Origin: JBBATK01 sp044228285
GTDB taxonomy: Bacteria; Bacteroidota; Ignavibacteria; Kapaibacteriales; NICIL-2
NCBI GenBank assembly: GCA_044228285.1
Contig: JBGAVD010000004.1
Location: 372,001-436,000, forward strand
DNA length: 64,000 nt
Direction: 5' to 3'
Part shown: positions 9,604-17,968 of the stretch, piece by piece
Layout: each line of letters starts with the position of its first letter
Numbering within the stretch: the stretch's first letter is position 1
Notes under the pieces: generated by a model
The model's input: the letters and a program-made list of their open reading frames with translations, nothing else
The model's database searches: none
Told to the model about the DNA's origin: nothing
Made by a program: the position numbers and the translations under genes

Positions 9604-9643
9604 AAGGCCTTCAATCTCTTGTGATTGAAGGCCTTGTTTTTTT
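9604..9643 (+). terminator. Rho-independent terminator after tRNA-Met
   Basis: A 13-bp perfect stem (AAGGCCTTCAATC 9604-9616 with GATTGAAGGCCTT 9623-9635), six-base loop, then G and seven T residues (9637-9643). It starts 8 bases after the tRNA CCA end. Confidence 0.9.
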
Positions 9644-9872
9644 AACAATACGAGATATTGTTGTAGACGCGCAAGGTTGCATATTGGGACAGCTGAGTCT
9701 CCAGAGCTCTGCTTGTTCTCCGCTTGTGCTCGGTTCAGTTCAAGTGCGTGATGTAGACTGGAATGTTCAGCTATTAAACCATCATACTCGTTACGCTCGT
9801 GGCAGTGCATCACAGACCAAGGTGCACGTTGAATAGGAGAGCACGCTATAGGTCCACGTTTTCAAGACAGCT

Positions 9873-12245
9873 ATGAAACTCACTCCTCTGAAAGATAAGG
9901 TTATGTTCTGCTCAATACTCCTGTGCGCAGGACTAGTCCTGAGTCTGTGTACGGCACAGATTCATGCACAACAATGGAAAGCACTTCGAGAACTGCAAGG
10001 TGGACGTGCCATTCACGAGGCGTTTGATCAATCAAGTACGGCTTTACAGCAACGTCAGTTCCTGCGCCTGGAGGACTCGGTCATCTATGCGCTTGGTGGA
10101 TTGCGATTGTATAGATCGAGTGATAAAGCCCTGCGTTGGGAATATTGTGGAGAGGGACTTCCTCCTGGTCCGTACGAGATGGCAAAGCATGACAGTACAC
10201 TGTATGTTTCATGCTTCGGGAATCAGTCTGCTAGTTTTTGGTATTCGGCAGACGGAGGACAGCATTGGCAAAAACCGCAATTGCAGAATTTTCCTGCTGG
10301 CTCAGGCGTGAGTACCATCTTCGATATAGCCTGTACGGATGCATATGTCTATGCCCTTGTACGCAATGATGTAAATACACGAGGTGGAATCGTTGTAACA
10401 CGATCTTCGGATCATGGTAATCACTGGGAAGAAGTTGCCGTCGTCACTGCTAAAGAAACCCGCGACGATGCATCTATCTTTCCTCGTCCGGCACTCCTGA
10501 GCTCGTCGCAAAGAGTTGTATGGTATTATGACGCGACCAGCGTAGTTAGCTTTCACGAGAAGGATGGATCTAAACAGTTTGTTGGCGGTATCGGAGTGCT
10601 TGACCAAACAACCAAAGGAGCGCTTATCGGATCGCAGTTGTTCCTTGTTTCAAATGCGCAAAAGCTGAAGCTCTTTCGGTATCAGTTGCAGGACGACATC
10701 TCAGCAGCTAAACTCACTACGCTTTTTGATTCAACGGAGTTTGTAACGGGAATCGTTCGTCGAAATACTCAGTTGTTCGCAAGGGTCTTTCTACCAAATA
10801 GACTGCTTTACAACAACACTGTGTTTCTTCGCTCCCTGGATAGTGGGAAGTCGTGGCAGGAGATTAAACTCGAGGGGATGCGAGCAGAGCTGCGTCGAAG
10901 TATTCCAATGCTGTTTGCGGATGGAACGATTATCACGGCTACGACAGATCATATTTTTAAATGTACCGATGGGGGCTACACCTTCTTGCGTGCCGAAGAT
11001 GGTTACAGAAATTTCGGCGGTGATGGCAGCTATATCGCCCAGAGTGGAGCAGCGCTTTGCGTCTCCGATCCATATCAACTCGGCTTTTACTCCTCGATTG
11101 ATGCTGGTGCAACTTGGCTCACGGGATTGAGTAAGGCAGTTCAAGACAAGCGACACCTCATCTCCGTTTTGCCGCAGAATTGCTTTGCGACAAGTACTGG
11201 CCTGGTCTTTTTCGATGGAAGAGAAATCTATACTTCAGATGACGGTGCAAGGATTTGGAAGCAATTGGACGTCAGTGCTGTTGAATCAGAACACTTTAAA
11301 TACTACACCCTCTTGCACTCATACAATGGAACATGCTGGTTCTATGCGCAATATGATTCAATGTCGTTGAAAAGCCGTCGCTACTTCTCGGTCGATAGCA
11401 GTGGAACAGTCAAAGCCTGGAACGTTAGTATACCAAATAAAGCCACTGAAAATATGATGACTGTTCGAGGCAATATCATGTATAGTATGAATGCGGCGCA
11501 TTCATATCAATACAGTTCCGACGGGGGATTAAGCTGGACGCCTGTTGTTTGCGCGGACACCTCAGTAAAACTCGATTTTCAAGCATTCTCAGCTGCAGCT
11601 TTGGCAAGTACAGATAGCATGCATTTCCTGTGCTGCGCCGCCAAAATCAAGGACCAGCAAAATGAGCAGCACATTTTTCGTCTTCGTGCCGACACCCTGG
11701 ATCTCGTGAAAGGACTGGAATCTTGGACTGTTGATATGACGATCGGTGACTTCATGAATTTCCGCCATAAAGTGTTTAGCCTCGACCAGAAGTTGTGCTT
11801 TGCGAGTTCGAAGGGGATTTTTCAAAGTGACGATTCTGGAATGTCATTCCACAAGATCTCGACGCCTGGAATGCCGTCTGAACTCGGTGTCTCCGCTGCA
11901 ACTGTTACACCAACTCAGGTCTACTGCCTCGTTAGTGGTATGGGCATATATGTACGCGATCTCAGCACTGGTGTATGGCATACAGAAGAACCTTCCGATT
12001 CCGAACTCCAGTGCCAGCCGCAACCATGTTTTGAGACATGTACCATCACGTTACCAACAGATCAGAAACTTGTGAGCTTCAGTCTGAGTACAGTCAGCGG
12101 CTTGAACTGCACTGTGCAAAGCACATTTACCAATCAACAATTGGCTCTCGATCTTCGAAATCTCGCCGCTGGTTGCTACTCAGTTCAGTGTCGTTTTGAA
12201 TCGGGACTTTACCTTCAGACGGCTCTATTGAAGGTAGATCGCTAG
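9873..12245 (+). CDS. Secreted beta-propeller protein with sortilin/BNR-type repeats
   Basis: A 790-residue exported protein with a signal peptide (hydrophobic residues 11-28, cleavage near IHAQ). It carries many Asp-box (BNR) turns: SADGGQHW, SSDHGNHW, SLDSGKSW, CTDGGYTF, SIDAGATW, TSDDGARIW, SSDGGLSW and QSDDSGMSF. These mark blades of a sialidase- or VPS10/sortilin-like propeller. The last about 80 residues, ending LDLRNLAAGCYSVQCRFESG before a short basic tail, resemble a type IX secretion sorting domain, which is an inference. It probably sits on the cell surface; the ligand is unknown. No catalytic residues were identified. Confidence 0.65.
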   Translation: MKLTPLKDKVMFCSILLCAGLVLSLCTAQIHAQQWKALRELQGGRAIHEAFDQSSTALQQRQFLRLEDSVIYALGGLRLYRSSDKALRWEYCGEGLPPGPYEMAKHDSTLYVSCFGNQSASFWYSADGGQHWQKPQLQNFPAGSGVSTIFDIACTDAYVYALVRNDVNTRGGIVVTRSSDHGNHWEEVAVVTAKETRDDASIFPRPALLSSSQRVVWYYDATSVVSFHEKDGSKQFVGGIGVLDQTTKGALIGSQLFLVSNAQKLKLFRYQLQDDISAAKLTTLFDSTEFVTGIVRRNTQLFARVFLPNRLLYNNTVFLRSLDSGKSWQEIKLEGMRAELRRSIPMLFADGTIITATTDHIFKCTDGGYTFLRAEDGYRNFGGDGSYIAQSGAALCVSDPYQLGFYSSIDAGATWLTGLSKAVQDKRHLISVLPQNCFATSTGLVFFDGREIYTSDDGARIWKQLDVSAVESEHFKYYTLLHSYNGTCWFYAQYDSMSLKSRRYFSVDSSGTVKAWNVSIPNKATENMMTVRGNIMYSMNAAHSYQYSSDGGLSWTPVVCADTSVKLDFQAFSAAALASTDSMHFLCCAAKIKDQQNEQHIFRLRADTLDLVKGLESWTVDMTIGDFMNFRHKVFSLDQKLCFASSKGIFQSDDSGMSFHKISTPGMPSELGVSAATVTPTQVYCLVSGMGIYVRDLSTGVWHTEEPSDSELQCQPQPCFETCTITLPTDQKLVSFSLSTVSGLNCTVQSTFTNQQLALDLRNLAAGCYSVQCRFESGLYLQTALLKVDR

Positions 12246-12303
12246 ACCCAAGAACGTGCATTGAAAGGTCTTTGACCGGTTCTCAGGAGTCTTTTTGCTC
12301 AAC

Positions 12304-12324
12304 CAGGCAGCCTTTGGCTGCCTG
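12304..12324. repeat. Short palindrome of the GCAGCC-TTT-GGCTGC type
   Basis: A perfect 9-bp inverted repeat with a TTT loop (CAGGCAGCC / GGCTGCCTG), about 60 bases after the propeller gene. There is no T-run behind it. The same core occurs at 42830-42844 and a related form at 63369-63384. Confidence 0.7.
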
Positions 12325-12370
12325 CTGTACTCCGCAATAAGCCATGACCCCATGCGTCTGCACCCTGTTG

Positions 12371-12378
12371 TATATTTG
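12371..12378 (+). promoter_or_regulatory. Promoter box of lipA
   Basis: TATATTTG, an exact TAnnTTTG match, 37 bases before the lipA ATG. No -33 element could be picked out. The box supports the start at 12416 rather than the longer frame starting at 12344, which would begin upstream of the box. Confidence 0.55.
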
Positions 12379-12415
12379 TGCAGTCCCGCATTCCACCGAT
12401 ATCGAGCTACGAACT

Positions 12416-13300
12416 ATGCAGACCTTTGATTTACCTGTTATTCAAGCACCTGATCCAAATCTCAGCCAACGTCGACCAGATTGGCTCAAAGTCAAAGCAC
12501 CGGGTGGGGAAAGTTTTAGTCAGCTGAAAACCATGATGCGCAGTAAGTCGCTGCACACAGTCTGCGAAGAAGCTCGATGTCCAAACATTGCCGAATGCTG
12601 GAATGCAGGAACAGCTACTTTCATGATAAACGGCGATACCTGCACGCGCTCTTGTAGCTTCTGTGCGGTGAAAACTGGTCGTCCTGCACCCTTAGATTGG
12701 GACGAACCCAATCGCGTTGCTGATGCTGCACAGAAGATGAACTTGGTGCATTGTGTGATTACCTCAGTAAACCGTGACGAGTTGCCAGACGGAGGCGCTG
12801 CTATTTGGGCGCAGACTATTCGTGCGGTGAGAGAGAAGAGTCCAAAGACCACCATCGAAGTTCTCATTCCCGATTTCAAAGGCAACATGGACGCGCTTCA
12901 AACGGTTATCGATGCAGCTCCTGATTTGCTCAACCACAATACCGAAACAGTTCCTCGCTTGTATCGTCCAGTACGACCACAGGGTCGCTACCCATGGTCC
13001 ATCCAACTGCTGCGCGAAGCGAAGCTTCGTGGTATGAGAACCAAAACTGGTATCATGCTTGGACTCGGAGAGACTAAAGAAGAAGTGATTCAAGTGATGA
13101 GTGATCTCGTAGAGATTGGATGCGATGTGTTAACACTCGGCCAGTACCTCCAACCCACGAAGAACCATATTCCGGTGCACCGCTTTGTGCATCCAGATGA
13201 GTTTGCAGAGTTCAAGCACATTGGAATGCAAATGGGCTTTGGTCACGTCGAGTCAGCACCATTGGTGCGAAGCTCCTACCATGCAGAACGTCACGTATAA
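12416..13300 (+). CDS. lipA: Lipoyl synthase
   Basis: Radical-SAM enzyme that inserts two sulfurs into protein-bound octanoyl groups to make lipoyl cofactors for 2-oxoacid dehydrogenases and the glycine cleavage system. 294 residues from the chosen ATG. The auxiliary [4Fe-4S] cluster ligands are C50, C55 and C61 (CEEARCPNIAEC); the SAM cluster ligands are C76, C80 and C83 (CTRSCSFC). The C-terminal RSSYHAE motif, whose serine ligates the auxiliary cluster, is present. Conserved TSVNRDELPDGG, HNTETVPRLY and MLGLGE segments are also there. Neither lipB nor a lipoate ligase is nearby. Confidence 0.97.
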   Translation: MQTFDLPVIQAPDPNLSQRRPDWLKVKAPGGESFSQLKTMMRSKSLHTVCEEARCPNIAECWNAGTATFMINGDTCTRSCSFCAVKTGRPAPLDWDEPNRVADAAQKMNLVHCVITSVNRDELPDGGAAIWAQTIRAVREKSPKTTIEVLIPDFKGNMDALQTVIDAAPDLLNHNTETVPRLYRPVRPQGRYPWSIQLLREAKLRGMRTKTGIMLGLGETKEEVIQVMSDLVEIGCDVLTLGQYLQPTKNHIPVHRFVHPDEFAEFKHIGMQMGFGHVESAPLVRSSYHAERHV

Positions 13301-13320
13301 CCACTGACCTACAAGCTTTT

Positions 13321-14061
13321 GTGGCAGCAAAGAAGAAAACTGTGTCAGCATCCAAGACAGCTCCCGTTTCAGGTACTATCAAACGCACACCTGCTGCAAA
13401 AGCAGCTGCAACCAAAGGCAAGGCCAAAGCCAAAGTCAACGTCAAAGTCAAAGCACAATTGAAGTCCGCTGAATCTTCTGCTACGAAGTCAGCTACGAAG
13501 TCATCTACAGCAGCGAAGTCTCCATCTCAGCATCAGCGTTTTCGAGCTGTTCTAAACTCGTCCGACAACAAACTCTGGGGAGCTCATTTTGAGGTACCCG
13601 CCAAGGTTGCTGAGCTGTATGTTAGAGACAGTGCACGTCGAGCGGTGTGTACGATCAACGGCACTGAGCGCTATCAGTGTGGCATCCTTCGAGGTGTGAA
13701 GAGCAAGTTTGTCATCACAGTCAATGCTACGATCCGAAAGAAACTCAAGCTTGAGTTTGGTGATAGCTTGGATATCCAGCTGGAAGCAGACGATAGCGAG
13801 TACGGCTTACCGATCACAGACGAGATGAAAGCTGCCTTAGAGCTTGATGATGAAGCTTCAGCTTTGTTCCATGCCTTGACGCCTGGAAAGCAGCGCACTT
13901 TACTTTATGTGGCTTCGTATTTGAAGAATCCAGATGTCCGAGCTTTGCGAGCCGTGTGTATTCTCGAGCACTTGAAGAAAATGAAGGGTAGCATTGATTT
14001 CAAGCAGCTTAATCTTGACTTGAAGGCGATGTCAAGGCCAGGCTCTATATCGCGTCGATAG
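13321..14061 (+). CDS. DUF1905/YdeI-like protein with a histone-like basic tail
   Basis: A 246-residue protein. Residues 1-70 are almost only Lys, Ala, Ser, Thr and Val (KGKAKAKVNVKVKAQLK and similar), like a histone H1 or Hc1 tail. Residues 72-160 are a DUF1905-type beta domain (FRAVLNSSDNKLWGAHFEVP ... VITVNATIRKKLKLEFGDSL). Residues 165-225 match the YdeI/OmpD-associated helical region (LPITDEMKAALELDDEASALFHALTPGKQRTLL). The function of the family is not established. The start is GTG at 13321, 20 bases after lipA, with no Shine-Dalgarno sequence; the codon run is lysine-rich from the first residues, so the tail is real if this start is right. Confidence 0.7.
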   Translation: MAAKKKTVSASKTAPVSGTIKRTPAAKAAATKGKAKAKVNVKVKAQLKSAESSATKSATKSSTAAKSPSQHQRFRAVLNSSDNKLWGAHFEVPAKVAELYVRDSARRAVCTINGTERYQCGILRGVKSKFVITVNATIRKKLKLEFGDSLDIQLEADDSEYGLPITDEMKAALELDDEASALFHALTPGKQRTLLYVASYLKNPDVRALRAVCILEHLKKMKGSIDFKQLNLDLKAMSRPGSISRR

Positions 14062-14115
14062 CACTTTCTCCGCCCCAGTTTCGAGGATTTTCCTCCCTGT
14101 GTGCCCACCAGCCCC

Positions 14116-14123
14116 TATTTTTG
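14116..14123 (+). promoter_or_regulatory. Promoter box of the glutaryl-CoA dehydrogenase gene
   Basis: TATTTTTG, an exact TAnnTTTG match, followed by TAGTC as at the tRNA-Met box. It lies 36 bases upstream of the ATG at 14159 and supports that start over the frame opening at 14099. Confidence 0.55.
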
Positions 14124-14158
14124 TAGTCTATTCATTCCCAATATTCAGGAACGCAACC

Positions 14159-15322
14159 ATGGCTTTTCAAGGTGTTGATTACTATAACATTGATGAACTT
14201 TTAAGTGAAGACGAACTGTTGGTTCGTCAGACCGTGCGTGATTTCGTCGACAACGAAGTGATGCCAGTCATCGAGGAAGCCTATCAAGGCGCGTATTTCC
14301 CGATGGATCTTGTCGCCAAAATGGGCGAGCTCGGCGTATTCGGCATGACCTTGCCACAAGAGTACGGCTGTGCGGGGATGAATAACACTTGCTACGGCAT
14401 TGCCATGCAAGAGCTTGAGCGCGGCGATTCCGGAGTGCGCTCGTTCGCTTCAGTGCAGAGTTCATTGGTCATGTACCCATTGTACACCTATGGTTCCGAG
14501 GCGATACGTCAGAAGTGGTTACCGAATCTTGCAGCAGGCAAGGCAATTGGATGTTTCGGTTTGACGGAGCCAGATTTCGGTTCCAATCCTTCAGGAATGA
14601 TCACCAATGCGAAGAAGATTGACGGCGGCTTCTTGCTCAATGGAGCAAAGATGTGGATCACCAACGGTTCATTAGCCGACGTGGCAGTTGTCTGGGCGAA
14701 GTTTGAAGATCAAGTTCATGGTTTCGTGGTGGAGAAGGGCATGAAAGGATTCAGTGCTCCAGAGATGAAGAACAAGCATTCACTACGTGCATCAGTCACC
14801 AGTGAGTTGATATTCCAAGATGTGGAAGTGCCCGAAGGCAATTTGCTCGACGTGAAGGGACTCCGCGGTCCGTTGTCATGTCTGACCCAAGCACGCTACG
14901 GCATTGCCTGGGGTGCGATTGGTTCAGCTATGGCGAGCTATGAGTCCAGTGTCAACTATGCAAAGACCCGTATTCAGTTTGGCAAGCCTATTGGAGGATT
15001 CCAATTAGTGCAGCAGAAGTTAGCGTGGATGTTGACAGAGATCACCAAAGGACAACTTCTGAACTGGCGTTTGGCAAAGTTGAAAGATGCCAAGACAATG
15101 CGTCCGCAGCAAGTATCCTTGGCTAAGCGCAACAACGTAGAGTTAGCTCTTGATATCGCTCGCGTTGCTCGCGATATACACGGAGCAAATGGAATTTTGA
15201 GCGAGTATCCTATTATGCGTCATGCGAATAATCTCGAGTCGGTGAAAACCTATGAGGGAACACATGATATACATACTTTGATCTTGGGACAAGATATAAC
15301 TGGCATTGCAGCTTTTGAATAA
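14159..15322 (+). CDS. gcdH: Glutaryl-CoA dehydrogenase-like acyl-CoA dehydrogenase
   Basis: FAD enzyme that oxidises and decarboxylates glutaryl-CoA to crotonyl-CoA in lysine and tryptophan breakdown, passing electrons to ETF. 387 residues. Diagnostic segments of the glutaryl-CoA branch are present: GVRSFASVQSSLVM (substrate-binding Arg), GCFGLTEPDFGSNPSGM, MWITNGSLADVAVVWAK, QARYGIAWG, and TYEGTHDIH with the catalytic base Glu at about residue 366. The match to glutaryl-CoA rather than other acyl-CoA dehydrogenases is strong but substrate use is inferred. etfBA lies upstream in the same window. The kinase-like gene follows after 6 bases. Confidence 0.9.
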   Translation: MAFQGVDYYNIDELLSEDELLVRQTVRDFVDNEVMPVIEEAYQGAYFPMDLVAKMGELGVFGMTLPQEYGCAGMNNTCYGIAMQELERGDSGVRSFASVQSSLVMYPLYTYGSEAIRQKWLPNLAAGKAIGCFGLTEPDFGSNPSGMITNAKKIDGGFLLNGAKMWITNGSLADVAVVWAKFEDQVHGFVVEKGMKGFSAPEMKNKHSLRASVTSELIFQDVEVPEGNLLDVKGLRGPLSCLTQARYGIAWGAIGSAMASYESSVNYAKTRIQFGKPIGGFQLVQQKLAWMLTEITKGQLLNWRLAKLKDAKTMRPQQVSLAKRNNVELALDIARVARDIHGANGILSEYPIMRHANNLESVKTYEGTHDIHTLILGQDITGIAAFE

Positions 15323-15328
15323 GCGATC

Positions 15329-15853
15329 ATGAGCACAAGATATCCTCATAGATTATCGTCGGGCGCGAACAATATGGTCGTTGTCCTTTCGAATACGGAA
15401 GTGGGGAAATTGTTCACTGAGGACACGCGGTCAGACATTGGGTCGGAAGCAGAGAAAATGCGTTTTGCAAACGATGTTAACTCATTAGTTGTCCGATTTC
15501 TAAGACTGGATACTCACGTTGAGAGCGGTTCTGAAATGCTTGTAATGGAACGGCTTTTCCCGCTTGATTTCAGAAGTCACGAAGAAATGAAACGTGAGCT
15601 CTGGCTTGATGTGTTCCGTGATGAGCTGCAACAATTACATCGTGCTGGGTTCGTCCATAGAGACATTCGGAGACCTTCAGAACTGAAAGGTCAGCCATAC
15701 GACAATGTTTTCCTAACAGACTCAGGTTTGAGATTGATTGATGTTGGGATCTCAGCGTTGAGGTCTCAAGTAGGAGACAAATTGTTTGATAAGTTCGTTG
15801 AGCATGAGATGAAGGAGATAGAAGAATTCGCAACGTACTTTCTAGAGCGTTGA
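15329..15853 (+). CDS. Minimal protein-kinase-like protein
   Basis: A 174-residue protein that keeps the core motifs of a protein-kinase fold in a much reduced size: HRD at 110-112 (FVHRDIRR), Asn at 126 (YDNVFLTDSG) and DVG at 138-140 in place of DFG (LRLIDVG). A possible alpha-C Glu lies near 42 and a hinge-like region at MLVMERL (70-76). No glycine-rich loop is obvious and the C-lobe after DVG is only 34 residues. It could be a reduced kinase, a small-molecule or lipid A kinase relative, or a pseudokinase. It starts 6 bases after glutaryl-CoA dehydrogenase, so it is likely translated from the same mRNA. Confidence 0.6.
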   Translation: MSTRYPHRLSSGANNMVVVLSNTEVGKLFTEDTRSDIGSEAEKMRFANDVNSLVVRFLRLDTHVESGSEMLVMERLFPLDFRSHEEMKRELWLDVFRDELQQLHRAGFVHRDIRRPSELKGQPYDNVFLTDSGLRLIDVGISALRSQVGDKLFDKFVEHEMKEIEEFATYFLER

Positions 15854-15924
15854 GGTCATAAGAGTTCTTACTACTAAGATTTGGTATTGACGGTTGGAAT
15901 GAGTGTTACAGCAAGGAAATTTTC

Positions 15925-16317
15925 GGGGATGAAATGGTCTCGACGGGGTGGAAGACTGACGTAGATGCATGCCGAGCTACGCTGGTGGAGCTCGTAAATA
16001 CAACTGGCGAAAAAACAGAAGGCAACACCTTCTCCTACGCTATGGCTGCCTAATAAGCAACTATAGTTGAAAGCGTCGAGCTTCGGTTCCGCTTTCCATC
16101 GACCACAGTTGTGCCATTAGGGCTGTGAGTCGGTGACGAAATTTAATGGATTGTTCAGTAGTGTGGCGTTCCACTGCGCGAATGAAACAACAGAACGATA
16201 GTGCTGGATGTACCTGTTTGTCGGTGAAGGTCAGCGCGAATAAAACTAGATAAACTACGCATGGAGTAAGCTACGCGATCTGCACTTCGGACCCGGGTTC
16301 GACTCCCGGCATCTCCA
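15925..16317 (+). ncRNA. ssrA: tmRNA (transfer-messenger RNA)
   Basis: A 393-base one-piece tmRNA that rescues stalled ribosomes with SmpB and tags the unfinished protein. The 5' end GGGGATG pairs with CATCTCC at the 3' end (16310-16316); the T-arm GGGTTCGACTCCC and the 5' block GAAATGGTCTCGACGGGG are typical. CCA is not encoded. The tag frame reads GEKTEGNTFSYAMAA (16006-16050) followed by two TAA stops. The SYAMAA ending resembles Chlorobi tags and supports the lineage call. The resume codon is taken as GGC at 16006, an inference from the frame. Confidence 0.95.
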
Positions 16318-16321
16318 CATG

Positions 16322-16358
16322 AGCTCGATGATTGTTATGATCATCGGGCTTTTTTTTT
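16322..16358 (+). terminator. Terminator after tmRNA
   Basis: An 11-bp stem with one G-T pair (AGCTCGATGAT 16322-16332 with ATCATCGGGCT 16340-16350) followed by eight T residues, five bases after the tmRNA. Confidence 0.85.
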
Positions 16359-16462
16359 ATCTACATACATGGTACTGGAATGTGTGTCTCTGGAGAAGAG
16401 GGCCAACGGTGAAGGAGCTTTACTTGTTAGCGTAATTACAACCTGCATTGTGAACAACGAAT

Positions 16463-16800
16463 GCCGACTCATGCAGAGCCGCAGAGTCGTGCTATCCTGA
16501 CGAGCCGCAGAGCCACGGCAACTGCTCAGCGGCTCATCCTCCTCTGCGTCTCTGCGTGAACGACACACGCCGACTCACGCAGAGCCGCAGAGTCGTGCAT
16601 TTCTGACGAGCCGCAGAGTCTCAGCTCCTGCTCAGCGGCTCATCCTCCTCTGCGTCTCTGCGTGAACGACACACGCCGGCTCACGCAGAGCCGCAGAGTC
16701 GTGCTATCCTGACGAGCCGCAGAGTCACCGCTCCTGCTCAGCGGCTCATCTTCCTCTGCGTCTCTGCGTGAACGACACGCGCCGACTAACGCAGAGCCGC
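16463..16800. repeat. 106-bp tandem repeat, three full units and a partial
   Basis: Units begin at 16463, 16569, 16675 and 16781 (GCCGACTC or close variants), an exact 106-base period; the fourth is cut after 20 bases. Each unit is itself a nested inverted repeat: in unit 2, TCACGCAGAGCCGCAGAG (16575-16592) pairs with CTCTGCGTCTCTGCGTGA (16648-16665) with one mismatch, and GAGCCGC (16608-16614) pairs with GCGGCTC (16635-16641). The CTCTGCGTCTCTGCG core is a type of intergenic repeat seen in many unrelated bacteria. The minus-strand frame crossing it (16341-16568) is not considered a gene. Confidence 0.9.
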
Positions 16801-16877
16801 TTCAAATAAAAGTTCTTCTGACCGTAGTATCGATCGGTGTAACAACCTACTAAGGTAACCTTGCACCCCTAGTTTCA

Positions 16878-17294
16878 ATGTTTATAGCACCAATTGTAGC
16901 ATTAACTCCAACCGTCCTGCTCATCGCAAACAGCTACACATATGTCTTGCGGCTTTTGCTCGTTACCCTTGCACTCATCGCCAACGATATGTGCATCAAG
17001 CAGTGTGCCGGCGGTAACTTCGATCTCGAAGGGGCTGGATTTATAAACCTCTCCTTTTTCATCGGGGCTAGCTTGTCGCTTTTGAGGGTCATTGTAAGTG
17101 TTGAGCTTTTGCAGCGAGAACGAGTCTTACAGAAGGTTGCTATGACGATAGCAATGTTCGTGGCGCTATACGCGTGTCTATCATACTTTGATTTCTATAG
17201 AATGGGATGCAACCTATCTGCGTGGAAAACACACCAGGTTTTGATAAAGCGCGGCGGTCTCATTTCAGTTGCTGGATTCTCCAGTATAACCTGA
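16878..17294 (+). CDS. Hypothetical integral membrane protein
   Basis: A 138-residue protein I do not recognise. It has about four hydrophobic segments (roughly residues 2-18, 22-38, 52-72 and 86-104) and a short polar C-terminus. No ribosome-binding site precedes the ATG, and the gene stands alone between the 106-bp repeats and about 280 bases of empty sequence. It could be an annotation artefact, but the run of clean membrane segments argues for a real protein. Confidence 0.4.
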   Translation: MFIAPIVALTPTVLLIANSYTYVLRLLLVTLALIANDMCIKQCAGGNFDLEGAGFINLSFFIGASLSLLRVIVSVELLQRERVLQKVAMTIAMFVALYACLSYFDFYRMGCNLSAWKTHQVLIKRGGLISVAGFSSIT

Positions 17295-17580
17295 ATCTTG
17301 GCAATGATAACTGTCTCGCTCAGGGCGTTTCTTGACATTGAAATGAGTTGTTGTTCCTCCTATTTACCAAATACTGCGCTCTGGGCTGGTCTGTTGTATT
17401 TCATCAGAGCATCCTCCTTTGATACTGATGGTAGTACTGGAACCTAAGCACGCTGTATCCGAAGAATAATAGGAGCGCGATACGCAGAGCTTAGAACTAT
17501 GTCGATTAATATTGGTCTATCGCGTTCCATCCAGTGGTATTTATATATGTCAATGTACAAACGAAACTCAGTTTACTTCA

Positions 17581-17940
17581 TCAGTTCCACAACTTAAGCG
17601 CTTCCTCTTGGCTATCTACAAAGAGCACCCGTCCCTGACGATTGCTTTCCTGTATGAAAAACTTCAGACTCGTACTCGTGACCTCGCTGTAGTCTCCAAG
17701 TATCGCGAGAAAACAACGATAGTTTGAGATCTTTTGGAGGGCTTCTCCAGCCAGACCTGTATGAAGGTCAAAGAACGTTGCGGGAAGGTTTGAGTTGTTG
17801 ATGACGAAGTATTCGCAGCCTTGAAAGCGGTGATTGACGATGAACTCAAGTAGGTCTTGCGCCGACTCAAAGACATGTTCTTTGGATTCCAGTATGGCAA
17901 GCTGCTTTGTATTGACTGTTTGGGTTCGTACTTGTAGCAT
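17581..17940 (-). CDS. DUF4180 domain protein
   Basis: A 119-residue soluble protein that is one DUF4180 domain from end to end: an N-terminal strand with LAILES, then CEYFVINNSNLPATFFDLHTG, LAGEALQKISNYRCFLAILGDYS, SLKFFIQESNRQGRVLFVDS and EEAL. The fold resembles STAS/SpoIIAA-type small domains (inference). No biochemical role is known. It begins 28 bases downstream of the TPR gene on the same strand and may be its operon partner. Confidence 0.75.
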   Translation of the reverse strand: MLQVRTQTVNTKQLAILESKEHVFESAQDLLEFIVNHRFQGCEYFVINNSNLPATFFDLHTGLAGEALQKISNYRCFLAILGDYSEVTSTSLKFFIQESNRQGRVLFVDSQEEALKLWN

Positions 17941-17968
17941 GAGTTATGTCCTTTGGCTTTGTCGAGTA

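Noticed and set aside
12344..12415. N-terminal extension of LipA by 24 residues
   Set aside because: The promoter box at 12371-12378 lies inside it, and the family starts near the later ATG.
16341..16568. Minus-strand frame of 75 codons
   Set aside because: It crosses the tmRNA terminator and the 106-bp repeat and has no ribosome-binding site.
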